A DNA stretch of 64,000 bases from G963677445 sp963678275 (GTDB lineage: Bacteria > Bacteroidota > Ignavibacteria > Ignavibacteriales > Melioribacteraceae): positions 2,604,001-2,668,000 of the forward strand of contig OY782765.1 of NCBI GenBank assembly GCA_963678275.1. The letters run 5' to 3'. Made by a program: the position numbers and the translations under genes. The stretch's first letter is position 1; each line of letters begins with the position of its first letter. The notes under the pieces are model-generated. The model saw only the letters and a program-made list of their open reading frames with translations. It was not told the DNA's origin and made no database searches. Below, in pieces: positions 35,262 to 43,850 of this stretch.

Positions 35262-35887
35262 ATAAAAGTTATGACATTAACCATGCCAGAAATTTTGTTT
35301 CTTGTATATTGTTGTTTTTTAATGGTTTAAAAAAATGTTATAAATATTACTGACTTAATCCCCCTCAGCTTCCACAGCTTCCGCAACAAAACCACAACTT
35401 CCACAACCACAATTTTAATGTCGTTTCTATTCTGTGGCATTCCGTTTTTTTTAATTCTCCCGGGTTATCGCGAATCGGGCATAAACATTTCAACGCCAAA
35501 AGGGACTTTATCAAATAATCTGTTTATCATCCTCCTGTCAGGAACAAAAGATCGGGAAAAAGAAAAAATCAGGGTAATAAGGTTTGGTGGGATTCCTCCT
35601 GCTGTTAAGGTTGAAAAATCAGGAATAAGTTTGTTTTAAGCTCTTTCGCGGGATTTTGTGTTTTGGTGTTTTAGTGGCCTTTTTCCACCTCGATCAGCGA
35701 AATCGGCGAAATCAGATAAATATGCTGTAGTCTTTGCCTTTTTAATTGTTAATTGTATTCTTGTTTTTCTGAGCAGGATTTGAGTAAGGATGAATATTAT
35801 TCAATCTTTTTCGAAAAAGGCGGTGAAGCCTTAGAAGGGCATTATCCAATTTCCGGTATTTAAATTCAATAAAAACTGGTAATGTGC
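35262..35887. repeat. Intergenic: Cys/His-codon-rich short stretch and R3-R2 composite, copy 3
   Basis: 35577-35790 repeats the series TAATAAGGTTTGGTG, GCTGTTAAGGTTGAAAAATC, TTTCGCGGGATTTTGTG, AATCAGATAAATATG, CTGTAGTCTTTGCC, TTAATTGTTAATTG and a weak R2 box (TTTTTCTGAGCAGGATTTG). 35360-35416 is a CTTCCACAACC-like repeat with no supported gene. Confidence 0.6.
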
Positions 35888-37423
35888 CTAAAACCTCGGC
35901 GGTCTTTTTATTCCATATTTTTTCATGTGGTACCTTACAGTTGAGGGCGGGATTCCCAACGCGAAAGCCACACCTTTTTCCCCCTCTATCTTCCAGTTAT
36001 GTTCCTCCAGCAGATTCACCAGCCTCTCTTTTTCATCCGGATTTTCCGGTGGATCATCATTAGCAGGCATATTGTCCATTACCGGGTTGGCAAATAGTCC
36101 CGGCTCAATATTCAAATCATTTGATTTTGCCAAAATAACCGACCGCTCAATAATGTTCTCAAGTTCTCTGACGTTGCCGGGCCATGAATAAGATTTTAAT
36201 AAATTGAGATTTTTTTCATCAATCATCTTACGGGGCAGACCATGAATGATTGTAAATTTATTTATCAGATAATCGACAAGGACGGGAATATCCTCCAGTC
36301 TTTCACGCAGCGGGATAACTGAAAAATTATAAACGCTCAGCCTGAAATAAAGATCGGACCTGAAATTTTTTTTCTCAACCTCCTCCTGCAGATTTCTGTT
36401 GGTGGCCGAAATAATTCTTACATCCACCTTTATTGTTTCATTCGAGCCTATTCTCTGAAATTCTCCCTGCTGAAGAACCCTCAGTAATTTCGCCTGCAGA
36501 TCAGGTGACAGTTCCCCAATCTCATCAAGGAAAATGGTTCCTCCGTCGGCATATTCAAACCGACCTTTTTTCCCCTCAAACGCCCCTGTAAAAGCTCCTT
36601 TTTCATGTCCGAAAAGTTCACTTTCGATTACCGATTCAGGCAGCGCGGCGCAATTGATTTTTATTATTGGTTTATCCGCTCTTTTGCTCAGACTATGCAC
36701 CGCGTCGGCAAAAAGTTCTTTGCCCGTGCCGGTTTCACCCATTATTAATACAGAAATATTAGTTGGCGCAATGCTTTTAATTTCATCAAGCAGTTTTTTC
36801 ATTTTAGCGCTTACAGTAATGATCTTCCGAAACTGGTTGCTGTCATTTATATTTCTGTTAAGGATGTAATTTTCTTCCTGAAGTCTTTTTTTCAGTTCTG
36901 TCAGTTCGGTAACAGTCTCGGTCAGCTTTTTTTCAGCCGCTTTCCTTTCTATTATCTCTTCCTGAAGCCTGTTGGTTGTAGCGGAAAGAACTTTATTCTG
37001 GTCCTGCAATTCATTCAATAAATTTTCATTTTTCTCACGCTCGTTATATAGTTCAATAGCATGATCGATCATTGTTTGCACTTCATGAGGCTGAAAAGGT
37101 TTTTGCAGATATCCGAAAACCCGCGCTCGGTTTATCCCGTCTTTAATCGCGTCCATATCAATATAGGCCGTTACCACAATGCCTATTATATCGGGCCAGT
37201 TTTTTTGAACCAGTTCCAGTAATTCAATACCGCTCTTACCAGGCATTCTCTGGTCTGAAATAATAACCTTGATATTTTCTGTATTTTCCAATATGGAAAC
37301 AGCCTCTTTCGCGGAGGATGCCAGAAGTATTTTATAAGACCTCAGAAAATTAAATTTGAAAGCCGATAAGTTTTCTTCCAGATCATCAACATATAAAATT
37401 GAATCTTTTTCCATATCCATCAA
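35888..37423 (-). CDS. Sigma-54-dependent response regulator (NtrC family)
   Basis: 511 residues. REC domain 8-120 with phospho-acceptor Asp57 and Lys108, a coiled-coil linker about 125-190, AAA+ domain with Walker A GETGTGKE (229-236), sigma-54 loop GAFTGA (276-281) and Walker B GGTIFLDE (294-301), then a Fis-type HTH at the C-terminus (GVAFALGIPPSTVRYHMKKYG). It should activate sigma-54 promoters on phosphorylation. It ends the cluster with two kinases upstream; the REC-kinase stops 8 bp before it, giving a likely cognate pair. Targets are unknown. Confidence 0.94.
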   Translation of the reverse strand: MMDMEKDSILYVDDLEENLSAFKFNFLRSYKILLASSAKEAVSILENTENIKVIISDQRMPGKSGIELLELVQKNWPDIIGIVVTAYIDMDAIKDGINRARVFGYLQKPFQPHEVQTMIDHAIELYNEREKNENLLNELQDQNKVLSATTNRLQEEIIERKAAEKKLTETVTELTELKKRLQEENYILNRNINDSNQFRKIITVSAKMKKLLDEIKSIAPTNISVLIMGETGTGKELFADAVHSLSKRADKPIIKINCAALPESVIESELFGHEKGAFTGAFEGKKGRFEYADGGTIFLDEIGELSPDLQAKLLRVLQQGEFQRIGSNETIKVDVRIISATNRNLQEEVEKKNFRSDLYFRLSVYNFSVIPLRERLEDIPVLVDYLINKFTIIHGLPRKMIDEKNLNLLKSYSWPGNVRELENIIERSVILAKSNDLNIEPGLFANPVMDNMPANDDPPENPDEKERLVNLLEEHNWKIEGEKGVAFALGIPPSTVRYHMKKYGIKRPPRF

Positions 37424-37431
37424 GTCTTCTT

Positions 37432-38667
37432 TTATTTTACCGGCAGAATAATTTCAAAGTTACTCCCTTCTTTAATAACACTTTCCGCGTTAATTTCACC
37501 CCCGATCGATTTGATCAGTCCCTGGCATATCGAGAGCCCAAGCCCTGTGCCTTTGCCCACTTCCTTTGTTGTAAAGAAAGGAACAAATATTTTTTTAAGA
37601 TTTTCCTTCTCAATTCCAATACCGTTATCACTAATTGAAATAACTGTAAAACTTTTCTGCTCTCTCTCTGCTAATTCGGTTGTTACCTTTACGATTTTAT
37701 CCTTTCTTTCCGGCAGCTCCTCAAAGGAGTCGAAAGCATTGCTAAGCAGATTCAGAAGAATATGCTTCAATTTACCGGGACTTGTTTTAACAATACCTTC
37801 GGAATTGAACTCTTTAACAACTTTAACCATTTTTTCGTCCGGAATAACAGAGAGAGCGGAATCAATACATTCATGTATATCTACATCCACCAGCTCGTCT
37901 GATTCCTGGTGAACAAAAGTTAACAAATCCCTGATAATATTTGCGGCCCTGCCCGAAGCGCTGATAATGTTATCAACTATACTGCCCGATTCATCAATGA
38001 TTGAGTCATATCCCTCTTCAACTGAAGTTTGGAAAAATTCCTTTAGAAGATCGGGACTGGCGCTATCCATCTCTTTCAGTTTTTTCCACAAAGCGGAAAA
38101 GTCATCCATAACAAATTTCAGAGCCTGAGAATTGCCATTTATCGAATTTACCGGATTATTTATTTCGTGAGCTATGCCGCTTGCCATAACTCCGAGTGAG
38201 GCCATCTTTTCAGTATGTATCAGTTGTGCCTGTGTTTTGTTTAATTCATCCAGTAACTGTTCCAGCCTGATATTTTTCTCTTCCAGTTTCTTTTGATATT
38301 CACTTATCTTAAGGTGTATATCAACCCTGGCAAGCACCTCGGTAAGCTGGAAAGGTTTTGTAATATAATCGACTCCGCCGCAGGAAAAAGCTTCAACCTT
38401 GCTGGATGACTCATGCAACGCGCTGATAAAGATTACAGGGACAGGTTTTAATGTTTCATCTTCCTTTAATATCTTACAGAATTCATAGCCATTCATTTCG
38501 GGCATGTGGATATCCGCCAGGATGAGATCCGGCTTTTTTATTTTTGCTGATTTAAAGGCAAGACGAGGAGATTTGAACGGCCTGCAAATATACCCGTTTT
38601 CTTCGAGAAGGGAAGATAAAAAATTCAGGTTTTCAGGAATATCATCAACGATCATTATTTCATACAT
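37432..38667 (-). CDS. Receiver-histidine kinase fusion (REC-HisKA-HATPase)
   Basis: 411 residues from MYEIMIVDD. An in-frame Met 13 codons upstream lacks a ribosome site and would precede the receiver fold. REC 2-120 with Asp52; coiled coil 122-152; H-box MASGIAHEINNPVNS with His167; ATPase N, G1 (DNGIGI) and G2 (GKGTGLGLSI) boxes. It is cytosolic, with no membrane segment, so it is driven by phosphotransfer to its receiver rather than by an external ligand. Its gene is next to the NtrC-type regulator. Confidence 0.9.
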   Translation of the reverse strand: MYEIMIVDDIPENLNFLSSLLEENGYICRPFKSPRLAFKSAKIKKPDLILADIHMPEMNGYEFCKILKEDETLKPVPVIFISALHESSSKVEAFSCGGVDYITKPFQLTEVLARVDIHLKISEYQKKLEEKNIRLEQLLDELNKTQAQLIHTEKMASLGVMASGIAHEINNPVNSINGNSQALKFVMDDFSALWKKLKEMDSASPDLLKEFFQTSVEEGYDSIIDESGSIVDNIISASGRAANIIRDLLTFVHQESDELVDVDIHECIDSALSVIPDEKMVKVVKEFNSEGIVKTSPGKLKHILLNLLSNAFDSFEELPERKDKIVKVTTELAEREQKSFTVISISDNGIGIEKENLKKIFVPFFTTKEVGKGTGLGLSICQGLIKSIGGEINAESVIKEGSNFEIILPVK

Positions 38668-38808
38668 AAAATCGGACCTTTTATTGTATCTTATGCAGAT
38701 TAGCAACAGGTTTTTAATCCCGGCCGGGAATAATTTTCACTTACTCTTCTCACAGAGGGAGATAATTAAATAATACGAGCCGAATCTGAATACACACAAA
38801 AAATATTA

Positions 38809-40941
38809 TTATTCGGCCGAAAAATTCTCCGTGGCATTCAGTATAATATCATAATCGTATTTTGTCATATAATATTTAATTTTTTTTGCCAATTCCGGTT
38901 TTTTTTCCTCTATCTGACCGGCAATCCGCGAAATATTCTCCCTGTCACCCAGGAGAGCGGCATTGTATAAAGATTTTATCAATGCCTGGTCAAATTCCGC
39001 GAAATCTGATTCGTTAACAGGTTCAAAAACACCATCTGATCTTTTACTTTTTGGATTCAGCTTTTCATATACCGGACTGAGTGAACAAATATCAGCTATT
39101 TTCTGTAGTAAAACATTTTCATCAACCGGTTTATATAATACAGCCGAACAACCTGTCTCATATAATTCTTCCGTTTTCTGCTGAAATGTGCTGGCTGTAA
39201 GAATAATAACCTTCGCTTCTTCGTCATTCTCAATAATTTTTTTCGTGGCTTCAACTCCATTCATCACCGGCATCCTGATATCCATAAGAACCAGATCATG
39301 TTTTTCTTTCATCCATGATTCAACCGCCTCAGCGCCGTTGATTACAGTGGTGACAGAAAAACCCATCGGGGTTAATAAACGGTAGAGATACTTCCTCGAG
39401 CTTTCAACATCGTCCGCTACAAGAACAGCAGGCATATCCGAATCTGCTTCAAATCCGGTTATTCTGAATTTATTATCTTTTCTGCCAAGCTCCTCACTAT
39501 CGCAGAAAACTGAAGGCAGCGTTACCTTAAATGAGGTCCCTTTCCCCATCTCGCTTGTTATATTTATTTCTCCTTCGAGCAGCGTGGTAAAATTCTTCGT
39601 TATCGATAATCCCAGCCCGACTCCGTCTGTCGGCTGCCTGCTGTTATCAGTCTGATGGAATGTATCAAATATTTTTGGCAGTTCTTTTTCAGGTATGCCC
39701 GGCCCGGTATCTTCAACGGTGATGATTAATTCTCCCGATTGCTCATCGACTGATCTTGTTTCGATATTTAGCCTGACCTCTCCTTTTTCTGTAAATTTAA
39801 TAGCGTTGTTAACCAGATTAATGATTATTTGTCTTATCTTTTTCTCATCCGAGTTTACACATTCCGACAGATTTTCACCCGCGGTAACAATAAATTCCAG
39901 CTTTTTTTTCATTATCTGAAACTGGAACATCGATTTAATCTCCTTAAGCAATGCATCGGGATTAAAAGGATTTTTTGCGATACTTACCCGCCCCGCCTCA
40001 ATCTTTGAAATTGCCAGCACATCATTAATTAGTCCAAGCAGATGATTTCCGCTGTTTAGAATAGTCTGCAAATCATCCGAATTCTGGCTTCCCGGTTTTT
40101 CTTTTCTGTACATTAACTGGGCATATCCGAGAATAGCGTTCAGGGGAGTCCTTAATTCATGACTCATATTGGCAAGGAATATACTTTTTGTCCTGTTGGC
40201 TTCTTCCGCCTTTTGAGTAGCGAGTTCCAGCTCTTTTGTTCTTTGAATCACCTTATCTTCAAGTTCATTGGTCAACCTGATAAGCGCCTGTTCTGTTTTT
40301 TTCTTTTCTGTAATATCCGTTATGACGGCAAAAGCGCCCTTAAGTTTATTGTTGGCAAAAATAAAATGAGGAGCAATGATGATAAAAAGTGATTCACCTG
40401 TTTTCCTTACAAATTCAAGTTCAAATGGATCTTCCCGCATGCTTTTTAAGGTTTCAATTACATGGGGAAGTTCTTCCGGTAAGATAAAACTGGTGATTTG
40501 TTCGCCCCATAATTCCTCCTCGGTATATCCCAGTTTTTTACATATATATGAATTTACCATCGTTATCCGGAATGTCTCATCTATCATGGCAAATCCCGCC
40601 TGCATTGTTTCAACTAATTCCTTATAACTCTCCTCCTGTTCCTTTAACTTTAAATTTGTGTATTCGCTCATCAGGGTATAAAATAAAAGTATCCACATCA
40701 CCGGAAGAAGAACCCCTATAAAATCTTCCGCCTGGTCATATCCTACACCAAATTCATGAATGACACCGCTCCATTCCAGAAAAATAGTAAAAAAATAGAG
40801 CCCGTTAACCAGGATAAAAGAAAAAATAACCTTAAATACTCCATCATCGAATATCACTTTTTTCCGATTCTTTAATAACAGTAATGCTGCTATAACCATC
40901 ATCAGGCTTGAAATCAGAGTGGAAACAACGACCATATTCAT
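38809..40941 (-). CDS. Hybrid sensor histidine kinase (PAS-HisKA-HATPase-REC)
   Basis: 710 residues. Three membrane segments within 1-95, PAS domain about 105-215, H-box FLANMSHELRTPLNAILGY with His261, full ATPase domain, and a receiver (VLVADDVESSRKYLY..LVLMDIRMPVMNG) near 510-625. The last 60 residues are an alpha-helical tail of the kind seen on such hybrids, with no His for Hpt function. Its GTG/ATG start overlaps the 89-residue membrane protein by 4 nt, so the two are coupled, and the small protein may be its input partner. Confidence 0.93.
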   Translation of the reverse strand: MNMVVVSTLISSLMMVIAALLLLKNRKKVIFDDGVFKVIFSFILVNGLYFFTIFLEWSGVIHEFGVGYDQAEDFIGVLLPVMWILLFYTLMSEYTNLKLKEQEESYKELVETMQAGFAMIDETFRITMVNSYICKKLGYTEEELWGEQITSFILPEELPHVIETLKSMREDPFELEFVRKTGESLFIIIAPHFIFANNKLKGAFAVITDITEKKKTEQALIRLTNELEDKVIQRTKELELATQKAEEANRTKSIFLANMSHELRTPLNAILGYAQLMYRKEKPGSQNSDDLQTILNSGNHLLGLINDVLAISKIEAGRVSIAKNPFNPDALLKEIKSMFQFQIMKKKLEFIVTAGENLSECVNSDEKKIRQIIINLVNNAIKFTEKGEVRLNIETRSVDEQSGELIITVEDTGPGIPEKELPKIFDTFHQTDNSRQPTDGVGLGLSITKNFTTLLEGEINITSEMGKGTSFKVTLPSVFCDSEELGRKDNKFRITGFEADSDMPAVLVADDVESSRKYLYRLLTPMGFSVTTVINGAEAVESWMKEKHDLVLMDIRMPVMNGVEATKKIIENDEEAKVIILTASTFQQKTEELYETGCSAVLYKPVDENVLLQKIADICSLSPVYEKLNPKSKRSDGVFEPVNESDFAEFDQALIKSLYNAALLGDRENISRIAGQIEEKKPELAKKIKYYMTKYDYDIILNATENFSAE

Positions 40942-41207
40942 TTTTTTGCCCTCCGGGGGATTATTTTACTAATCCAGACCAGCATCATAATACTAAAGAT
41001 AAGATAGCTCGCATGTTCACAGGCATTAAAAAAATCGGGGTAGATTATTCCCTCAATAACTGTTGAAATCCATCCGAAAAAAATAATAAAATAGCTGCTT
41101 AATAATAATTTATAAAATGGAATTATTTTCAACTTTGTGTTATTGGAGATAATCGCGATAATTATACCGAGATTTATAATAAGCATCAGTATTTCATTTA
41201 CCTGCAT
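40938..41207 (-). CDS. Small three-helix membrane protein coupled to the hybrid kinase
   Basis: 89 residues, three hydrophobic segments (about 5-20, 33-52, 66-84), a short polar loop between the second and third (EGIIYPDFFNACEH), and a basic C-terminus (KIIPRRAKK). No family is recognised. The stop codon overlaps the kinase start, so expression is tied. It resembles the membrane-helix region at the start of the kinase and may form its sensory complex. Confidence 0.8.
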   Translation of the reverse strand: MQVNEILMLIINLGIIIAIISNNTKLKIIPFYKLLLSSYFIIFFGWISTVIEGIIYPDFFNACEHASYLIFSIMMLVWISKIIPRRAKK

Positions 41208-41311
41208 TAAACCTGCTCCGCAATTACATTAATGTTTTTTCATCTGCCGCCGACAGTAGTATAAATATTAAAAATAAATCAATAGTTCAATAGCGGCGAT
41301 CCATAGATTTT

Positions 41312-41737
41312 TTATTTTTTATAATTATCGGATATTTTTATCGCGTTGTTTATAATATGGGCAATTTTTTTGTCTTTTTTTAGCCTTGCCGCTTCTTCAT
41401 AATCTACCCAGTATCTATCCCTGAATGATTCGGGCCAGGTATCATGTATCTTTTTAACGATCATGGGAAAAACGAGCACTTCACAAATTCCGCCCCATTT
41501 TTTGTAGTTGTATGTTCCGGCAGGGTCTGTCAAAACTTCACCTTCAATACCCGCTTCTTCCCAGGCCTCTTTTTTCGCCGATTCAACAGGCCCCAATTCT
41601 TCTTCCACTATCCCTTTTGGCAATATCAGTCGTTTCTTTTTCCTGGAAGATATCAGCAGAATTTTAACCTTGCCATTAATTATTTTCACAGGCACAACAC
41701 CCGACTGGACATAATAGTAATCCGGTTTATTTCTCAT
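41312..41737 (-). CDS. Nudix hydrolase (DIPP-like)
   Basis: 141 residues. The Nudix segment KGIVEEELGPVESAKKEAWEEAGI spans 41-64. Glu57, Glu60 and Glu61 of the REUxEE part are present, while the first Glu is replaced by Leu48 and the Arg by Lys56, as in the small GWP/DIPP-type group that hydrolyses diphosphoinositol or dinucleoside polyphosphates. Cytosolic. The ATG overlaps the thioesterase stop (ATGA, 41734-41737), so the two are one translational unit. Which diphosphate is cleaved is unknown. Confidence 0.8.
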   Translation of the reverse strand: MRNKPDYYYVQSGVVPVKIINGKVKILLISSRKKKRLILPKGIVEEELGPVESAKKEAWEEAGIEGEVLTDPAGTYNYKKWGGICEVLVFPMIVKKIHDTWPESFRDRYWVDYEEAARLKKDKKIAHIINNAIKISDNYKK

Positions 41738-42150
41738 TGCTGATCACCCGGTCTGAAATACCATTTAAAATCCTTGTTCAGTCTGGCAATTTTATTTTCT
41801 TTCTGATTAAAAATTATTCCTTTTTGAAAAGCCCTGGCGGCAATTTTCCCGTTAACTTCAAATTCTGCCCTGAATTTCCAGATCATGTCCCTTTCATATT
41901 CTTCCATCCACATCCGTCCTGTCACTTTATCTTTCAGGCTGACCTGAAGTCTGTATTCAATATTGGTTTCTCTGAGAACAGGAAATAGACCGTTAGCGAT
42001 AAGATTTTCAAGTGGAAGGTAATCATCAAGAATTTTAGTCCTTAAATCCTCCAGCCAGCGGATATAAACAATATTGTTTACATGTCCTCCGGCATCTATA
42101 TCATAATTAAACACCCTGAAGTTCAGGTTCGCTTCAATTCTTTCTTTCAT
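41734..42150 (-). CDS. Acyl-CoA thioesterase (hot-dog, 4HBT)
   Basis: 138 residues from MKERIEANLNF. The frame continues 24 codons upstream, but that leader is low-complexity and has no ribosome site. The 4HBT signature is RVFNYDIDAGGHVNNIVYIRWLED, with DIDAGGHVNN being the usual catalytic/substrate loop, followed by the long beta strands of the hot-dog fold. It hydrolyses acyl-CoA or acyl-ACP; chain length cannot be told. It is coupled to the Nudix gene and divergent from ypdA by 86 bp. Confidence 0.82.
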   Translation of the reverse strand: MKERIEANLNFRVFNYDIDAGGHVNNIVYIRWLEDLRTKILDDYLPLENLIANGLFPVLRETNIEYRLQVSLKDKVTGRMWMEEYERDMIWKFRAEFEVNGKIAARAFQKGIIFNQKENKIARLNKDFKWYFRPGDQQ

Positions 42151-42236
42151 TTTACCATTATATTTGTAAATTAAAGTTTCGATTATAACGCAAAAATAGT
42201 TATTACTGAAAATAAAAAACAAGAAACCTGGAAACT

Positions 42237-43211
42237 ATGGAAGAATTTGACATTCTGATCGCGGGAGCGGGCCCGATAGGACTCGCGTGCGCGTTAAAAG
42301 CTGAAGAAGAAGGATTCAATTACGCTCTTTTTGAAAAAGGCTGTTTAACCAATTCAATATATAATTATCCCCTCAATATGCAGTTCTTTTCAACCTCCGA
42401 AAAACTGGAGATTGGGTCGGTTCCCTTTATTTCGCATGGCAGTAAGCCGGTCAGGATGGAAGCCCTGGAATATTACAGAAGAATTGCCCGGCAGCTTGGA
42501 CCTAATGTAAGAACCTATGAACGGGTTATCGCGCTCGCTAAGGTCGGGGATGATTTTCTCGTTTCCACCTCAAAGGGGAATTACAAATCGAGATTTGTTA
42601 TCGGCGCCACCGGATTTTATGATCGCCCGAATATGCTGAATATACCGGGGGAAGAATTGGAGAAAGTAAGCCATTATTATAAAGAACCCCATCCCTATGC
42701 TTTCAGGAAAACACTTGTTGCCGGCGGGGGAAACTCGGCTGTCGACGCGGCTCTCGAAATTTTCCGTAAAGGGGGTGATGTAACGATGGTAATGATAAAT
42801 CCCTCAATCGAAGAAAATGTGAAGTACTGGGTGCGTCCTGATATCTTAAACCGGATTAAAGAGGGAAGCATAACCGCTTATTACAATTCCAGAATTGTGA
42901 TGATAAGAGAGCGCGATGTAACTGTTAAAACTCCGGATGGAATAATTCATATCGAGAATGATTTTGTTCTGGCAATGACCGGTTATTCTCCTGATTACAC
43001 CTGGCTGCATAACGCCGGAGTTAATATTGGAGAAGATCCTTTCAAAACCCCTGAATTTGATAGTGAGACACATGAAACTAATGTACCGGGACTTTATCTT
43101 GCCGGAGTAGTTTGCGGAGGTATGAACACAGGAAAATATTTCATAGAAAATTCAAGGGAACACGCCGATAAAATTATAAACGCGATAAAAACAATTGATA
43201 ATAAAAAATAA
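42237..43211 (+). CDS. ypdA: YpdA-type putative bacillithiol-disulfide reductase
   Basis: 324 residues. FAD motif GAGPIGLACAL (10-20), then YNYPLNMQFFSTSEKLEIG, the characteristic FFSTSE segment of YpdA, NADPH motif VAGGGNSAVDAAL (about 160-172), and a C-terminal GLYLAGVVCGGMNTGKYFIENSR. The family reduces bacillithiol disulfide in Firmicutes and occurs in Bacteroidota with bacillithiol. No CxxC is used. It implies this organism may carry bacillithiol; bsh genes are not in the window. GAAACCTGGAAACT precedes the ATG. Confidence 0.88.
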   Translation: MEEFDILIAGAGPIGLACALKAEEEGFNYALFEKGCLTNSIYNYPLNMQFFSTSEKLEIGSVPFISHGSKPVRMEALEYYRRIARQLGPNVRTYERVIALAKVGDDFLVSTSKGNYKSRFVIGATGFYDRPNMLNIPGEELEKVSHYYKEPHPYAFRKTLVAGGGNSAVDAALEIFRKGGDVTMVMINPSIEENVKYWVRPDILNRIKEGSITAYYNSRIVMIRERDVTVKTPDGIIHIENDFVLAMTGYSPDYTWLHNAGVNIGEDPFKTPEFDSETHETNVPGLYLAGVVCGGMNTGKYFIENSREHADKIINAIKTIDNKK

Positions 43212-43850
43212 CTCATTATTATATTGCTTCCATTATCCCCTTTATTGTTTAATCTCAGAACCCCTGACTCCCATCAAACTATTATGTCGTGATTTCATAC
43301 ACCAAGACATAATTCAACTAATTTTTTACGATTTAATCCCCTCATCTAAGGCGCCGAATATAACTCAGAGTGTGTTATATGGTGTACCTGACGGCACACT
43401 TAAGTGATTTCTTCTTTTTTTCTACCAATATTTTGCCCCTGACGGGGCAATCTTATACATCATTTAATATTTTATGTCCCGTTAGGGACATCATATTGGT
43501 AAATAGTAATAAACAAAATATTCGGTGTGCCGTCATGTACACCATATTTATCAGCGGGAGTACAATAAATATATTTATAAAAGTCCGCGAATCAATAAGT
43601 AATCCAATAATATTTCGGGATGCGCGTCAAAATTACGAAAATTTATTTTGCGAATAGATTTCGATAAGAAATTGTTTTTCTTATCGGGAGTCAGGAGTTC
43701 TGAATCTCCGGAATCCTGTTCCTGGCTTTATTGACGGTATTTTTCCCGCCGCTGTTTTCGGACTCTGTTATACTGAGTCAGGTAAACTTAGCCATCGGTT
43801 TATATCTGTTGACTATTTACCATTTCGTGGAGACAAGGCATGCCTTGTCT
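43212..43850. repeat. Intergenic region around a MITE-like palindromic element
   Basis: Contains the nested inverted-repeat element at 43377-43547. The rest (43212-43376 and 43548-43850) has no recognised gene; a short run GGAGACAAGGCATGCCTTGTCTC near 43829-43852 is a perfect palindrome that overlaps the 3' end of the kinase gene. Confidence 0.6.
43377..43547. mobile_element. MITE-like element with nested terminal inverted repeats
   Basis: The outer arms at 43377-43399 and 43525-43547 match at 22 of 23 positions (ATATGGTGTACCTGACGGC and its complement). Inner arms TACCAATAT (near 43423) and ATATTGGTA (near 43493) enclose two small hairpins, TTGCCCCTGACGGGGCAA and TGTCCCGTTAGGGACA. No coding capacity. 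It looks like a non-autonomous unit. Confidence 0.7.

Noticed and set aside
35360..35416. Cys-rich micropeptide on the minus strand (CGCGSCGF..)
   Set aside because: Very short, no ribosome site, and the coding appearance follows from a CTTCCACAACC repeat.
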